This document shows, piece after piece, positions 24,619 through 33,642 of a DNA stretch of 64,000 nt. The notes beneath the pieces were generated by a model. It had not been told where the DNA came from, ran no database searches, and worked only from the letters and a program-made list of their open reading frames with translations. The DNA lies in the NCBI RefSeq assembly GCF_030380815.1, contig NZ_JAUDUY010000001.1:620001-684000 (forward strand). The letters are read 5' to 3'. The position numbers were made by a program, and so were the translations under genes. Each line of letters opens with the position of its first letter. Positions within the stretch are counted from its first letter, which is position 1. The stretch is from Robiginitalea aurantiaca. Lineage in GTDB: Bacteria > Bacteroidota > Bacteroidia > Flavobacteriales > Flavobacteriaceae.

Positions 24619-26052
24619 TTAAAATTCAGCGTTTTGTGGCGTACGCGGAAAGGGTATTACGTCTCGTATATTTCCCATACCCGTGGTAAACTGGACCAGG
24701 CGTTCAAAACCAAGGCCAAAACCACTGTGAACGGCAGTACCGAATTTTCGCAGATCGAGGTACCACCAGAGTTCCTTTTCGTCCACTCCCAATTGCCGCA
24801 TTTTTTCCACCAGGACATCAAGTCGTTCCTCCCGCTGCGATCCCCCCACAATTTCTCCTATTCCGGGAAAAAGGATATCCATCGCCCTGACTGTCTTTCC
24901 GTCTTCATTCAGGCGCATGTAGAACGCCTTTATTGTCGCCGGGTAATTGAACAGAATAACGGGGCATTTAAAATGTTTTTCAACCAGGTAACGCTCGTGT
25001 TCACTTTGTAAGTCAGCGCCCCAGGCATCTATAGGGTATGTAAATCGCTTTTTCTTATTGGGCTTGCTGTTTCGCAGGATCTCAATAGCCTCCGTGTAGG
25101 TAACCCGTTTAAAGGGCTGATCAGTAACGAAACGAAGTTTTTCGATCAGTGCCATCTCCGACCGCTCCGCCTGTGGCTTTGTTTTTTCTTCATCTGCGAG
25201 GCGTTTCTCCAAAAACTCCAGGTCCTCCATACAATTTTCGAGGACATAGCGAACCACGTATTGTATAAAGTCTTCGGCGAGGTCCATATTGGCATCAAGG
25301 TCATAGAATGCCATTTCGGGTTCGATCATCCAAAATTCTGCCAGGTGCCTCGAAGTATTTGAATTTTCTGCCCGGAAAGTAGGGCCAAAGGTATACACCT
25401 TGCCCATACCCATTGCATATGCTTCTGCCTCGAGCTGGCCGGAAACCGTCAGGTTGGTTTCCTTCCCGAAGAAGTCCTTCGAAAAATCGACGCCTCCATC
25501 TTCCGTAAGGGGCGGGTCTTTCGGATCCAGGGTGCTCACCCGGAACATTTCCCCGGCTCCCTCCGCATCGGAACCCGTGATGATCGGGGCGTGGAAATTG
25601 TAAAACCCATTGGAGGTAAAATATTGGTGAACCGCAAACGAAAGTGCGGATTTAACCCGCATTACCGCTCCGAAAGTATTGGTCCGAATTCTTAAATGAG
25701 CCTGTTCACGCAGGAATTCCATGGAGTGTTTCTTGGGCTGAATCGGATATTGATCCGGGTGTGCATCGCCAAGAACTTCCAGTTCTTTTACCTGAAGCTC
25801 TACGTTTTGGCCACGGCCCTGACTCTCCACCAGTGTACCCATGACTCTTAGGGCAGCCCCTGTGTTTATCCTTTTCAAAAGATCGGGATCCAACGCTTCA
25901 AAATCGACAACGCATTGCAGGTTTTTGAGGGTTGATCCATCGTTGAGGGCAATAAACCGATTGCTTCTGAAGGTGCGTACCCATCCGGAAATCTGTATTT
26001 CCTGTAGCAATTTCGGATCCTGCAATACTGCTTTTACAGTGGAGTTCTTCAT
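24619..26052 (-). CDS. asnS: Asparaginyl-tRNA synthetase
   Basis: Charges tRNA-Asn; cytoplasmic class IIb synthetase. It has 477 residues. The N-terminal OB-fold anticodon-binding domain (1-110, ISGWVRTFRSNRFIALNDGS) is followed by the catalytic domain, with motif 2 in FGPTFRAENSNTSRHLAEFWMIEPEM and motif 3 in GFGLGFERLVQF. The EFWMIEPEM stretch is typical of AsnRS. Located immediately upstream of rpoN, with 34 bases between them, so possibly cotranscribed. Confidence 0.97.
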   Translation of the reverse strand: MKNSTVKAVLQDPKLLQEIQISGWVRTFRSNRFIALNDGSTLKNLQCVVDFEALDPDLLKRINTGAALRVMGTLVESQGRGQNVELQVKELEVLGDAHPDQYPIQPKKHSMEFLREQAHLRIRTNTFGAVMRVKSALSFAVHQYFTSNGFYNFHAPIITGSDAEGAGEMFRVSTLDPKDPPLTEDGGVDFSKDFFGKETNLTVSGQLEAEAYAMGMGKVYTFGPTFRAENSNTSRHLAEFWMIEPEMAFYDLDANMDLAEDFIQYVVRYVLENCMEDLEFLEKRLADEEKTKPQAERSEMALIEKLRFVTDQPFKRVTYTEAIEILRNSKPNKKKRFTYPIDAWGADLQSEHERYLVEKHFKCPVILFNYPATIKAFYMRLNEDGKTVRAMDILFPGIGEIVGGSQREERLDVLVEKMRQLGVDEKELWWYLDLRKFGTAVHSGFGLGFERLVQFTTGMGNIRDVIPFPRTPQNAEF

Positions 26053-26079
26053 AGGGTAATTCCTCTACTTTATACAGGA

Positions 26080-26087
26080 CAAAGATA
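26080..26087 (-). promoter_or_regulatory. Putative -7 element for asnS
   Basis: CAAAGATA on the plus strand reads TATCTTTG on the minus strand (TAnnTTTG), 27 bases upstream of the asnS ATG. Confidence 0.5.
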
Positions 26088-26148
26088 CAGTATTGCGCCA
26101 AACTGCTGGTTCAATTCCCGCCTTTAAAAACCTCTTGAAGCGGGTCTT

Positions 26149-28557
26149 TTATTTTGCGGGCTTCCCTTTTTTGGATGCCGGCTCCTCGACAAGAATATCG
26201 ATTTGAGGTTCTTTCAGGGTCTTTTTGTTGGCGATGCTTTTCTCAAGGGAAAGCAGGAGGGATGGCAGGAGAATCAGATTCGCGAGCATGGCAAAAAGCA
26301 GGGTGGCCGAAACGAGGGCCCCGAGTGCAACCGTACCCCCGAAATTCGAAATAATAAAAACAGAAAACCCAAAGAAAAGTACAATGGATGTGTAGAACAT
26401 ACTCACTCCGGTTTCCCTCAGGGAGGCATATACCGATTTTTGGATCCGCCAGTGATGCGTAGCCAGTTCCTGCCTGTATTTAGCCAGGAAGTGAATGGTG
26501 TCGTCCACGGATATCCCAAAGGCGATGCTGAATACCAAAATGGTAGACGGCTTTATGGGAACGCCTACAAAACCCATGATTCCCGCTGTAATGATCAGGG
26601 GCAGTACGTTCGGAATCAGTGAGATTACGATCATCCGAAAGGAGCGAAACAAGTAGGCAATAAACAACGCAATCAGCAGAATGGCCAGTCCCAGGGACAT
26701 CAGAAGGTTGCGGACCAGGTATTTTGTGCCTTTGAGGAATAACAGGGCTTTACCGGTAAGGAAAACATCGTATCTGTCTGCAGGGAATACCTTGGAAATC
26801 TCTTGCAGGAGTCCCGCTTCGATGTCCTCCATCCGGTCGGTTTTGACATCCCGCATGTAGGTAGTCATTCGCGCAACCTGCCCCGAGCTGTCCACAAAGC
26901 TTTTTAAAAGGTTACCGTTATCCTTCGATTTGCGTGCGATATTGAGGATAAAGTTACTCTCCTGAGAAGTGGGTAGTTGATAGTATTTCGGAATACCATT
27001 ATAAAACGCCTGTTTCGAGTATTTTACCAGATTGACCACAGAGACCGGCCGGGAGAGCTCAGGTGTTTCTTCAATATAGGCATCGAGCTGATCCATTCTT
27101 CTGAGGGTTGCCGGTTTGAGGACCCCATTTCGCTGGTTGGTATTGATTACAACCTCTACAGGCATAATCCCATCGAATTCCGATTCAAAAAACCGGATGT
27201 CTTCTACAAACTCACTCTTTTTGGGCATGTCCTCAATGGGACTGCCCGATATTTCAATTTGATAAATCCCGATCACACTTGCCACGAGCAGTGCAATGGA
27301 TACAAAATACACCGCGATGCGATGGTGGCGAACCATCCGTTCCATCCAGTTGACAAAACCATCGATCCATTTTTTGTTCAGGTGTTTCAGGTGCTTGGTT
27401 TTAGGCAAGGGCATAAAACTATACACAATAGGAATGATGAGCAGGGATAGAATAAAAATGCCCAGGATATTCAGGGAGGCCACAATCCCGAATTCCGTCA
27501 GCAGCGTACTGTCTGTAATGATGAAGGTAGCGAACCCTGCTGCAGTTGTCACGTTGGTCATCAGGGTCGCATTCCCGATTTTGGTAATGACCCGTTGGAG
27601 GGATTTTGCCTGGTTCCCGTGTTTGTTGACTTCCTGTTGATACTTATTGATCAGGAAAATACAGTTGGGGATACCTATAACAATAATTACAGGAGGTATC
27701 AGAGCCGTGAGGACCGTGATCTCATACCGGAGTAAACCCAGTGTTCCAAAGGCCCACATCACCCCGATAACCACTACGCAGATTGAGATGAATGTGGCGC
27801 GAAAGGAGCGAAAAAAGAAAAAGAAAATCAGAGAGGTGACTAAGAGAGCCGCCAGGATAAAGCTGCCAATTTCATCGATGATGTTTTGGGCATTCATCGT
27901 ACGTATGTAGGGCATTCCCGAAACACGGACATCCAATCCGCTCTCTGCTTCAAAATCGGAAATAAGTGTTTTGAGGTCTTTCAGGACAAAGTCCTTGCGC
28001 ACAGAGGTGTTGATCAGATCCTTATCCAGATAGACCACTGTTCGGATCGTCTTGGTCTCCTTGTTGAACAATAACTTTTCGTAAAACGGCAGATCCTCAA
28101 ACAATATGGTGGACAAGCTGTCCAGGGCTTTCTTGCTGAGCACGCTATCCGAGTTGATCAAAGGTTTTAAGACAAACTCATCTTTGTCCTTATCTCGCAT
28201 CAACAGCTGGAGGTTTTGGGTCGAGAGCACGAAGTCTACCTCTGGAAAGGCCTCGAGCTGCCGGCTGAGGATATTCCATTTGTGGAAGGTATCCGGGTCC
28301 CCCATGGCCTCGTCCCGTACACCGAGGACAATGGTGTTTCCCTCTTCTCCGAACTGCGAAAGAAATTCCTGGTACTGAAGGTTTTCAGGGTGCCCGTCAG
28401 GCAGCAGATTCACTTCAGAGGTCGCAAACCTCATATACTGCCATTGGGTTGCAAGACCTACTGTGGCAGCTACAATTAATAGGAGAATCAGAATCCGGTT
28501 TCTTAAGATAATCCGGGCCGTCTTATCCCAAAATCCCTGTGTGAGTTTAGCTACCAT
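26149..28557 (-). CDS. RND-superfamily (MMPL/SSD-type) exporter
   Basis: 802 residues with two repeats, each with one helix, a large periplasmic loop and five helices. The layout matches MMPL/HpnN-type lipid exporters rather than tripartite AcrB pumps (about 1,040 residues). The second half carries the proton-relay motif FGISVDDTIHFLAKYR. The equivalent place in the first half reads VIGIPNCIFLINKYQ and lacks the Asp. A sterol-sensing-like domain is plausible. Cargo unknown; hydrophobic compounds or lipids are typical of the family. Monocistronic, inner membrane. Confidence 0.9.
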   Translation of the reverse strand: MVAKLTQGFWDKTARIILRNRILILLLIVAATVGLATQWQYMRFATSEVNLLPDGHPENLQYQEFLSQFGEEGNTIVLGVRDEAMGDPDTFHKWNILSRQLEAFPEVDFVLSTQNLQLLMRDKDKDEFVLKPLINSDSVLSKKALDSLSTILFEDLPFYEKLLFNKETKTIRTVVYLDKDLINTSVRKDFVLKDLKTLISDFEAESGLDVRVSGMPYIRTMNAQNIIDEIGSFILAALLVTSLIFFFFFRSFRATFISICVVVIGVMWAFGTLGLLRYEITVLTALIPPVIIVIGIPNCIFLINKYQQEVNKHGNQAKSLQRVITKIGNATLMTNVTTAAGFATFIITDSTLLTEFGIVASLNILGIFILSLLIIPIVYSFMPLPKTKHLKHLNKKWIDGFVNWMERMVRHHRIAVYFVSIALLVASVIGIYQIEISGSPIEDMPKKSEFVEDIRFFESEFDGIMPVEVVINTNQRNGVLKPATLRRMDQLDAYIEETPELSRPVSVVNLVKYSKQAFYNGIPKYYQLPTSQESNFILNIARKSKDNGNLLKSFVDSSGQVARMTTYMRDVKTDRMEDIEAGLLQEISKVFPADRYDVFLTGKALLFLKGTKYLVRNLLMSLGLAILLIALFIAYLFRSFRMIVISLIPNVLPLIITAGIMGFVGVPIKPSTILVFSIAFGISVDDTIHFLAKYRQELATHHWRIQKSVYASLRETGVSMFYTSIVLFFGFSVFIISNFGGTVALGALVSATLLFAMLANLILLPSLLLSLEKSIANKKTLKEPQIDILVEEPASKKGKPAK

Positions 28558-28573
28558 GTCTTAATTTCGGGGG

Positions 28574-28581
28574 CAAAGGTA
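28574..28581 (-). promoter_or_regulatory. Putative -7 element for the RND exporter gene
   Basis: CAAAGGTA on the plus strand reads TACCTTTG on the minus strand (TAnnTTTG), 16 bases before the start codon. Confidence 0.45.
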
Positions 28582-28779
28582 GAAAATCATCTTCAGTGTA
28601 CCCAATCTGCAGCTACAAGCTGGATTTTAACTGAATTAAACTGTGATAAACAGGTCAAATGAGTTTCTATCGTTGCCCATGCCGTGAAGCAGTCGCGGAT
28701 TGTCCTGATTCGAAGTACAGAAGAGCGTCTGGTATTAAGGTAACAGGCGCCTTTCAGGTATTTTGAAGCCACACCAATT

Positions 28780-28804
28780 AAAAAAACCTCCTGGGGAGGT
28801 TTTT
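28780..28804 (-). terminator. Terminator after frr
   Basis: Perfect 10-bp stem AAAAACCTCC/GGAGGTTTTT with a TGG loop, directly beyond the frr stop. It closes the ribosomal-protein and translation-factor cluster. Confidence 0.9.
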
Positions 28805-28812
28805 CACGGTGT

Positions 28813-29367
28813 TTAGACTTTCATGATCTCGGCTTCCTTCACTTCCAGAATCTGTTCGACTTTTCGGGAGTACACATCGGTGAGTTCCTGAATGTCGATT
28901 TCAGCATTTTTCTCGAGATCTTCAGAAACCTCAAGGGCCTTAACCTCCTTATTGGCTTCCTGACGTGCACTTCTAATACTCACTTTGGCATCCTCGGCCT
29001 CTGCCTTTGCCTGTTTGACGAGTTGTATTCTGCGCTCCTCGGTAAGTGGCGGGACATTGATGATTACCATTTCCCCATTATTCATAGGGTTGAATCCAAG
29101 GTTGGAATTCATAATGGCCGTCTCAATCTGGGGAATCATTTGTTTTTCCCAGGGCTGTACAGAAAGGGTACGTCCATCTGGGGTGTTGATGTTTGACATC
29201 TGAGAAAGGGGTGTCATGTTGCCGTAATACTCTACCATGACGGAGGAAAGCATGGATGGGCTTGCCTTCCCGGCCCGAATTTTCACCAGTTCCTTTTCTA
29301 GATGGGAAATGGCATTCCCCATGTGTTCTTTTGTGGTTTCAAGAATAAATTTAACGTCTTCGTTCAT
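28813..29367 (-). CDS. frr: Ribosome recycling factor
   Basis: 184 residues, the standard length. Splits the post-termination ribosome together with EF-G. Visible family features are LVKIRAGKASPSML, YYGNMTPLSQMSNI, and the C-terminal EEIRRAR-like region seen here as RSARQEANKEVKAL. Last gene of the rpsB-tsf-pyrH-frr series, 34 bases after pyrH. Confidence 0.97.
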   Translation of the reverse strand: MNEDVKFILETTKEHMGNAISHLEKELVKIRAGKASPSMLSSVMVEYYGNMTPLSQMSNINTPDGRTLSVQPWEKQMIPQIETAIMNSNLGFNPMNNGEMVIINVPPLTEERRIQLVKQAKAEAEDAKVSIRSARQEANKEVKALEVSEDLEKNAEIDIQELTDVYSRKVEQILEVKEAEIMKV

Positions 29368-29401
29368 AGGTCTTTACTTATGCGAAATTATCTTTAAACG
29401 G

Positions 29402-30160
<759 letters not shown>

Positions 30161-30186
30161 TCAAAAGATGCCGCAGAAAAAATAAT

Positions 30187-30216
30187 AAAAAAAGCGCCCG
30201 GATAGCGGGCGCTTTT
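30187..30216 (-). terminator. Terminator between tsf and pyrH
   Basis: Perfect 11-bp stem AAAAGCGCCCG/CGGGCGCTTTT with a GATAG loop. On the minus strand it is followed by U-rich sequence. It lies about 25 bases past the tsf stop, so rpsB-tsf and pyrH-frr may be separate or attenuated units. Confidence 0.88.
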
Positions 30217-30241
30217 AAAATTTCAATCTGCGACAAAAAGG

Positions 30242-31066
30242 TTATCCCAGCGCTACACGTGCAAAGCTGGTTACCTCAAGATTGGGCGATTCTGATTTGA
30301 CATAATCAGCAACGCTCATTTTGCTGTCTTTGATAAAGTCCTGATTGACCAGGGTATTGTCTTTGAAAAAACGCTTCAGTTTTCCCTGAGCAATTTTATC
30401 CAGCATTGCTTCTGGCTTTCCTTCCTGACGCAACTGGTCCTTGGCAATCTCGATTTCTTTATCGATGACCTCCTGATTTACCTCTTTTTCATTCAGGGCA
30501 ACAGGGTTCATTGCGGCGGCCTGCATGGCTACATCTTTGGCCACGGAAGCTGCATTGTCGACGGCTTCGGATAAACCAACAAGTGTAGCTATCTTATTCC
30601 CCGCATGAATGTAGGATCCGACAAAGGGAGCAGTCAGGAGGTTAAAACCACCTATCTCAATTTTCTCACCAATAACCCCGGTTTGTTCAAGAAGTTTTTC
30701 CTGTACAGAAAGCCCGTTGAAATCTGCAGCCAAAAAGGCTTCCTTGGAATCATAATTTAATGCCAGGTCCGCAAGGGAGTTGGCAAGGGATACAAAGCTT
30801 TCGTTTTTAGCGACAAAATCGGTTTCGCAATTCAGTGAAATGATCACCCCTTTATTGTGGGCCTCATTTACTTTTGCAATTGCTGCTCCTTCAGAGGATT
30901 CCCTGTCAGCTCTTTTTGCAGCCACTTTTTGTCCTTTTTTTCGGAGAATTTCAATGGCTTTTTCAAAATCGCCTTCGGCTTCCACCAGGGCATTTTTACA
31001 ATCCATCATTCCGGCTCCGGTAGTCTTCCTTAATTTATTTACCTCAGCGGCGGTAATCTTTCCCAT
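30242..31066 (-). CDS. tsf: Elongation factor Ts
   Basis: Guanine-nucleotide exchange factor for EF-Tu. It has 274 residues. The N-terminal UBA-like domain reads KITAAEVNKLRKTTGAGMMD, followed by the core with the conserved NCETDFVAKN. Follows rpsB by 65 bases on the same strand, the standard bacterial order. Confidence 0.97.
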   Translation of the reverse strand: MGKITAAEVNKLRKTTGAGMMDCKNALVEAEGDFEKAIEILRKKGQKVAAKRADRESSEGAAIAKVNEAHNKGVIISLNCETDFVAKNESFVSLANSLADLALNYDSKEAFLAADFNGLSVQEKLLEQTGVIGEKIEIGGFNLLTAPFVGSYIHAGNKIATLVGLSEAVDNAASVAKDVAMQAAAMNPVALNEKEVNQEVIDKEIEIAKDQLRQEGKPEAMLDKIAQGKLKRFFKDNTLVNQDFIKDSKMSVADYVKSESPNLEVTSFARVALG

Positions 31067-31131
31067 TTCCTTAGTATTTGTGGAATCCGTAGATTCCGTT
31101 TAACCATTTAAGTGTTGTTCCGCGGATGGGC

Positions 31132-32289
31132 TTACTCAACCCCTCCTTTAACTTTATCCTGCCATTCTTTCAGCTCGTCCCACTTGCCTTCTGCAGCCAT
31201 CTTAGCCTGCTTTGGCCAGCTTCCCGGGTCGAGGTGTGCCAGTCTTGAACTCGCTTCGGCAAGGATTTCTTTGATCCGCTCCGGGTCAGAACCTGAGAGC
31301 GCCTCATATGAATCTAATCCTGCATTAGACAACGCCTCTGCAGTTTTAGGTCCCACACCCTCAATCTTGGTCAGATCCGCAGCATCCGAAGTTTTTGAAG
31401 CTTCTTTCTTGGCCTCTGATGCAGGGGCTTCAGTTTTCACTTCTACTTCAACAACTACTACCTCTTCAGCTACTTCAGCCTGTTTTTCAGGAGCAGCCGC
31501 CTTTTCTTCGGGAATGCTGCTTGTTTCAGCTGCTACAGTCTCTTTTGGAGCTTTTGCAACATCCGCGTCCTTTCCTTCTTTTTCAGCTGACTTTTCCGAT
31601 TTCCGCTCGGCAAGACCTTCAGAAATAGCCCCGGTAACCGCAGTCATGATAATGTCGATAGATTTTGAAGCATCATCATTAGACGGGATAACGTAATCGA
31701 TAGGCTTAGGGTCAGAATTCGTATCCACCATTGCAAAAATGGGGATGTTCAGCTTCTCTGCTTCTTTTACGGCGATGTGCTCCCGCATGGTATCCACGAC
31801 AAAGATCGCTCCCGGAAGACGTGTCATATCGCTGATAGATCCGAGGTTTTTTTCGAGTTTAGCACGAAGACGCTCTACCTGAAGCCGCTCTTTTTTAGAT
31901 AGTGTATCAAAGGTGCCGTCCTTTTTCATACGGTCAATAGAGGTCATTTTCTTAACCGCCTTTCGAATGGTGACAAAATTGGTCAGCATACCACCGGGCC
32001 AGCGCTCGGTAATGTAAGGCATGTTTACAGCGGAAACCTTTTCAGCTACAATGTCCTTAGCCTGTTTCTTGGTTGCGACAAACAGAATTTTTCTTCCGGA
32101 AGCAGCAATTTTTTTGAGTGCTTCCGAAGCTTCATCCAGTTTAGCAACGGTTTTGTAAAGGTTGATAACGTGGATCCCATTGCGCTCCATGTAGATATAA
32201 GGCGCCATGTTCGGGTTCCATTTACGGGTGAGGTGTCCAAAATGCACCCCAGCTTCTAAAAGATCTTTTACTTCAGCTTTAGTAGCCAT
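31132..32289 (-). CDS. rpsB: Ribosomal protein S2 with a C-terminal H3TH-like extension
   Basis: 385 residues against about 240-250 in most bacteria. Residues 1-228 are ordinary S2 (LLEAGVHFGHLTRKWNPNM, ERWPGGMLTNF, IPIFAMVDTNSDP). Residues about 230-300 are a low-complexity Ala/Glu/Lys/Val linker. Residues 302-385 form a helix-hairpin-helix module starting DLTKIEGVGPKTAEALSNAG and containing SWPKQAKMAAEG. It resembles the COG3743-type H3TH domain found as an unexplained fusion on S2 and L21 in other bacteria (recalled). A related module sits at the end of ActC at 60330-60533. Small-subunit protein binding between head and platform. Confidence 0.95.
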   Translation of the reverse strand: MATKAEVKDLLEAGVHFGHLTRKWNPNMAPYIYMERNGIHVINLYKTVAKLDEASEALKKIAASGRKILFVATKKQAKDIVAEKVSAVNMPYITERWPGGMLTNFVTIRKAVKKMTSIDRMKKDGTFDTLSKKERLQVERLRAKLEKNLGSISDMTRLPGAIFVVDTMREHIAVKEAEKLNIPIFAMVDTNSDPKPIDYVIPSNDDASKSIDIIMTAVTGAISEGLAERKSEKSAEKEGKDADVAKAPKETVAAETSSIPEEKAAAPEKQAEVAEEVVVVEVEVKTEAPASEAKKEASKTSDAADLTKIEGVGPKTAEALSNAGLDSYEALSGSDPERIKEILAEASSRLAHLDPGSWPKQAKMAAEGKWDELKEWQDKVKGGVE

Positions 32290-32507
32290 GCTTCATAATT
32301 TAGTTTACGTTCTTTGTAAGCGCAACAACAAAGTGGTATTCCGCGGCGTTTTTCGCCTTAGACATGCCTTTGTCGTTTAGATGCTAAACCAAATCGGCTC
32401 CGGGTCCTTTAATAAAGGTTGTTTTCCGGGCTGTACTAGTTTCTCCGAAGAGAACTTATCAAGGAACAGGGTTAATAGTTTCCTGCAAAACAGGGATATA
32501 AAACAAT
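32290..32507 (-). promoter_or_regulatory. Leader region of rpsB with several short hairpins
   Basis: Three short inverted repeats lie between rpsI and rpsB: GGCG/CGCC around five T (32345-32357), GTTTAG/CTAAAC around ATG (32375-32389), and CCTTTA/TAAAGG around one A (32406-32418). No TAnnTTTG box was found on the minus strand. The space may be a structured leader controlling rpsB, but each stem is short. Confidence 0.35.
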
Positions 32508-32532
32508 ATCCTTCCGGGAGTACCGGAAGGAT
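32500..32532 (-). terminator. Terminator after rpsI
   Basis: Perfect 10-bp stem ATCCTTCCGG/CCGGAAGGAT with a GAGTA loop. On the minus strand it is followed by ATTGTTTTATA, a moderate U-rich tail. Confidence 0.7.
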
Positions 32533-32541
32533 GGTAATTTT

Positions 32542-32928
32542 CTAACGTTTGGAGAACTGGAATTTCTTACGGGCCTTCTTCTGACCGAATTTCTTACGCT
32601 CAACCATTCTCGGGTCACGAGTAAGCAAACCTTCCGGTTTCAGTGCTGTCCTGTTTTCCTCATCCAACTCACAAAGGGCCCTGGAAATTGCCAGACGAAC
32701 TGCTTCTGCCTGTCCTGTGATTCCACCTCCGTATACATTAATGCGTACATCGAATGCCTTTTCATTTTCGGTAAGGGCAAAAGGCTGCTGAACCTTGTAC
32801 TGAAGGGTTGCTGTAGGAAAATAATCTGCAAGATCCCGGTTGTTCACAGTGATATTGCCTTTTCCATCAGAGAGATAAACCCGGGCGACAGCCGTCTTCC
32901 TTCTTCCGATTTTGTGAATTACCTCCAT
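32542..32928 (-). CDS. rpsI: Ribosomal protein S9
   Basis: 128 residues, normal length. Family features: IGRRKTAVARVYL near the N-terminus, GGGITGQAEAVRLAISRAL in the middle, and the basic tail ending KFQFSKR. Its ATG overlaps the rplM stop by one base (TAATG), so translation is coupled. Confidence 0.98.
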   Translation of the reverse strand: MEVIHKIGRRKTAVARVYLSDGKGNITVNNRDLADYFPTATLQYKVQQPFALTENEKAFDVRINVYGGGITGQAEAVRLAISRALCELDEENRTALKPEGLLTRDPRMVERKKFGQKKARKKFQFSKR

Positions 32929-33383
32929 TATTTAAGGTCGTTTAAGTTGATTTGCTTTGGTTTCTGTGCCTCCTGATTGTGCTCAGGTCCCTCATAAACA
33001 TAGAGGTTTCTGAAAAGATCTGCCCCAAGGCGGTTTTTAGGAAGCATTCCTTTAACGGCTTTTTCCACAAGGGCTGTAGGATTCTTGTCCATAAGATCCC
33101 GGGCGCTTCGCGAACGCTGCCCTCCTGGATAACCCGTGTAACGGATGTATTTTTTGTCTTCCCATTTATTTCCGGAAAGTGTCACTTTTTCTGCATTGAT
33201 GACAACTACATTGTCTCCGCAGTCCACGTGGGGAGTGAAATTCGTTTTATGTTTACCCCTTAGCATTACTGCAACTTTCGATGCAAGACGCCCGAGGGTC
33301 TGACCATCGGCATCGACCAGTATCCATTCCTTGGTTACGGTCTTTCTGTTAGCCGATTTAGTTTTGTAGCTCAGTGTATCCAC
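32928..33383 (-). CDS. rplM: Ribosomal protein L13
   Basis: 151 residues. Visible family stretches are WILVDADGQTLGRLASKVA, NFTPHVDCGDNVVVINA, and GMLPKNRLGADLFRNLYVYEG. First gene of the rplM-rpsI pair, driven by a consensus promoter just upstream (33429-33459). Confidence 0.98.
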   Translation of the reverse strand: MDTLSYKTKSANRKTVTKEWILVDADGQTLGRLASKVAVMLRGKHKTNFTPHVDCGDNVVVINAEKVTLSGNKWEDKKYIRYTGYPGGQRSRSARDLMDKNPTALVEKAVKGMLPKNRLGADLFRNLYVYEGPEHNQEAQKPKQINLNDLK

Positions 33384-33428
33384 TACTCGTATATTAAATT
33401 AAACACTTCAAGTCCGATAAACGGGCTG

Positions 33429-33459
33429 CAAATGTACAATTATAATGTTGAATAACAAA
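33429..33459 (-). promoter_or_regulatory. Promoter of rplM-rpsI
   Basis: Plus-strand CAAATGTA (33429-33436) reads TACATTTG on the minus strand, and CAAA (33456-33459) reads TTTG; the spacer is 19 bases. This is a full match to the Bacteroidota -33/-7 promoter, 46 bases upstream of rplM. Confidence 0.8.
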
Positions 33460-33479
33460 CGTGCAAAGATCATATTTTT

Positions 33480-33629
33480 TCAAATTGCATTCAAATTATT
33501 ATTGATCCTGAAGTGCACCCCATAGGTGGCCATAAAACGGAGCCGGAGCCCACCCGGAGTTCCATTGTTAAAGTATTCCCCGGGGTGTAACAATCCATAT
33601 GGCCCCCAGTCCTTATAGCGTAACCCACC
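33480..33629 (-). pseudogene. Remnant of the 3' end of an outer-membrane-protein gene
   Basis: A minus-strand frame of 49 codons ending at TGA (33480-33482) and interrupted by TGA at 33630-33632. It reads GGLRYKDWGPYGLLHPGEYF, then NNGTPGGLRLRFMATYGVHF, then RINNNLNAI. The Gly/aromatic pattern and alternating strands look like the last strands of a beta-barrel or an outer-membrane protein. There is no start codon except an internal Met. It abuts the start of the DUF5916 gene on the other strand, suggesting truncation by rearrangement. I do not recognise the parent family. A chance open frame is the alternative. Confidence 0.45.
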
Positions 33630-33642
33630 TCAGTATTTACTG

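Noticed and set aside
28659-28766. 35-residue plus-strand ORF with several cysteines (starts MSFYRCPCREAVADC) between the RND gene and frr.
   Set aside because: No promoter, no similarity noticed, sits antisense in a short gap; probably chance.
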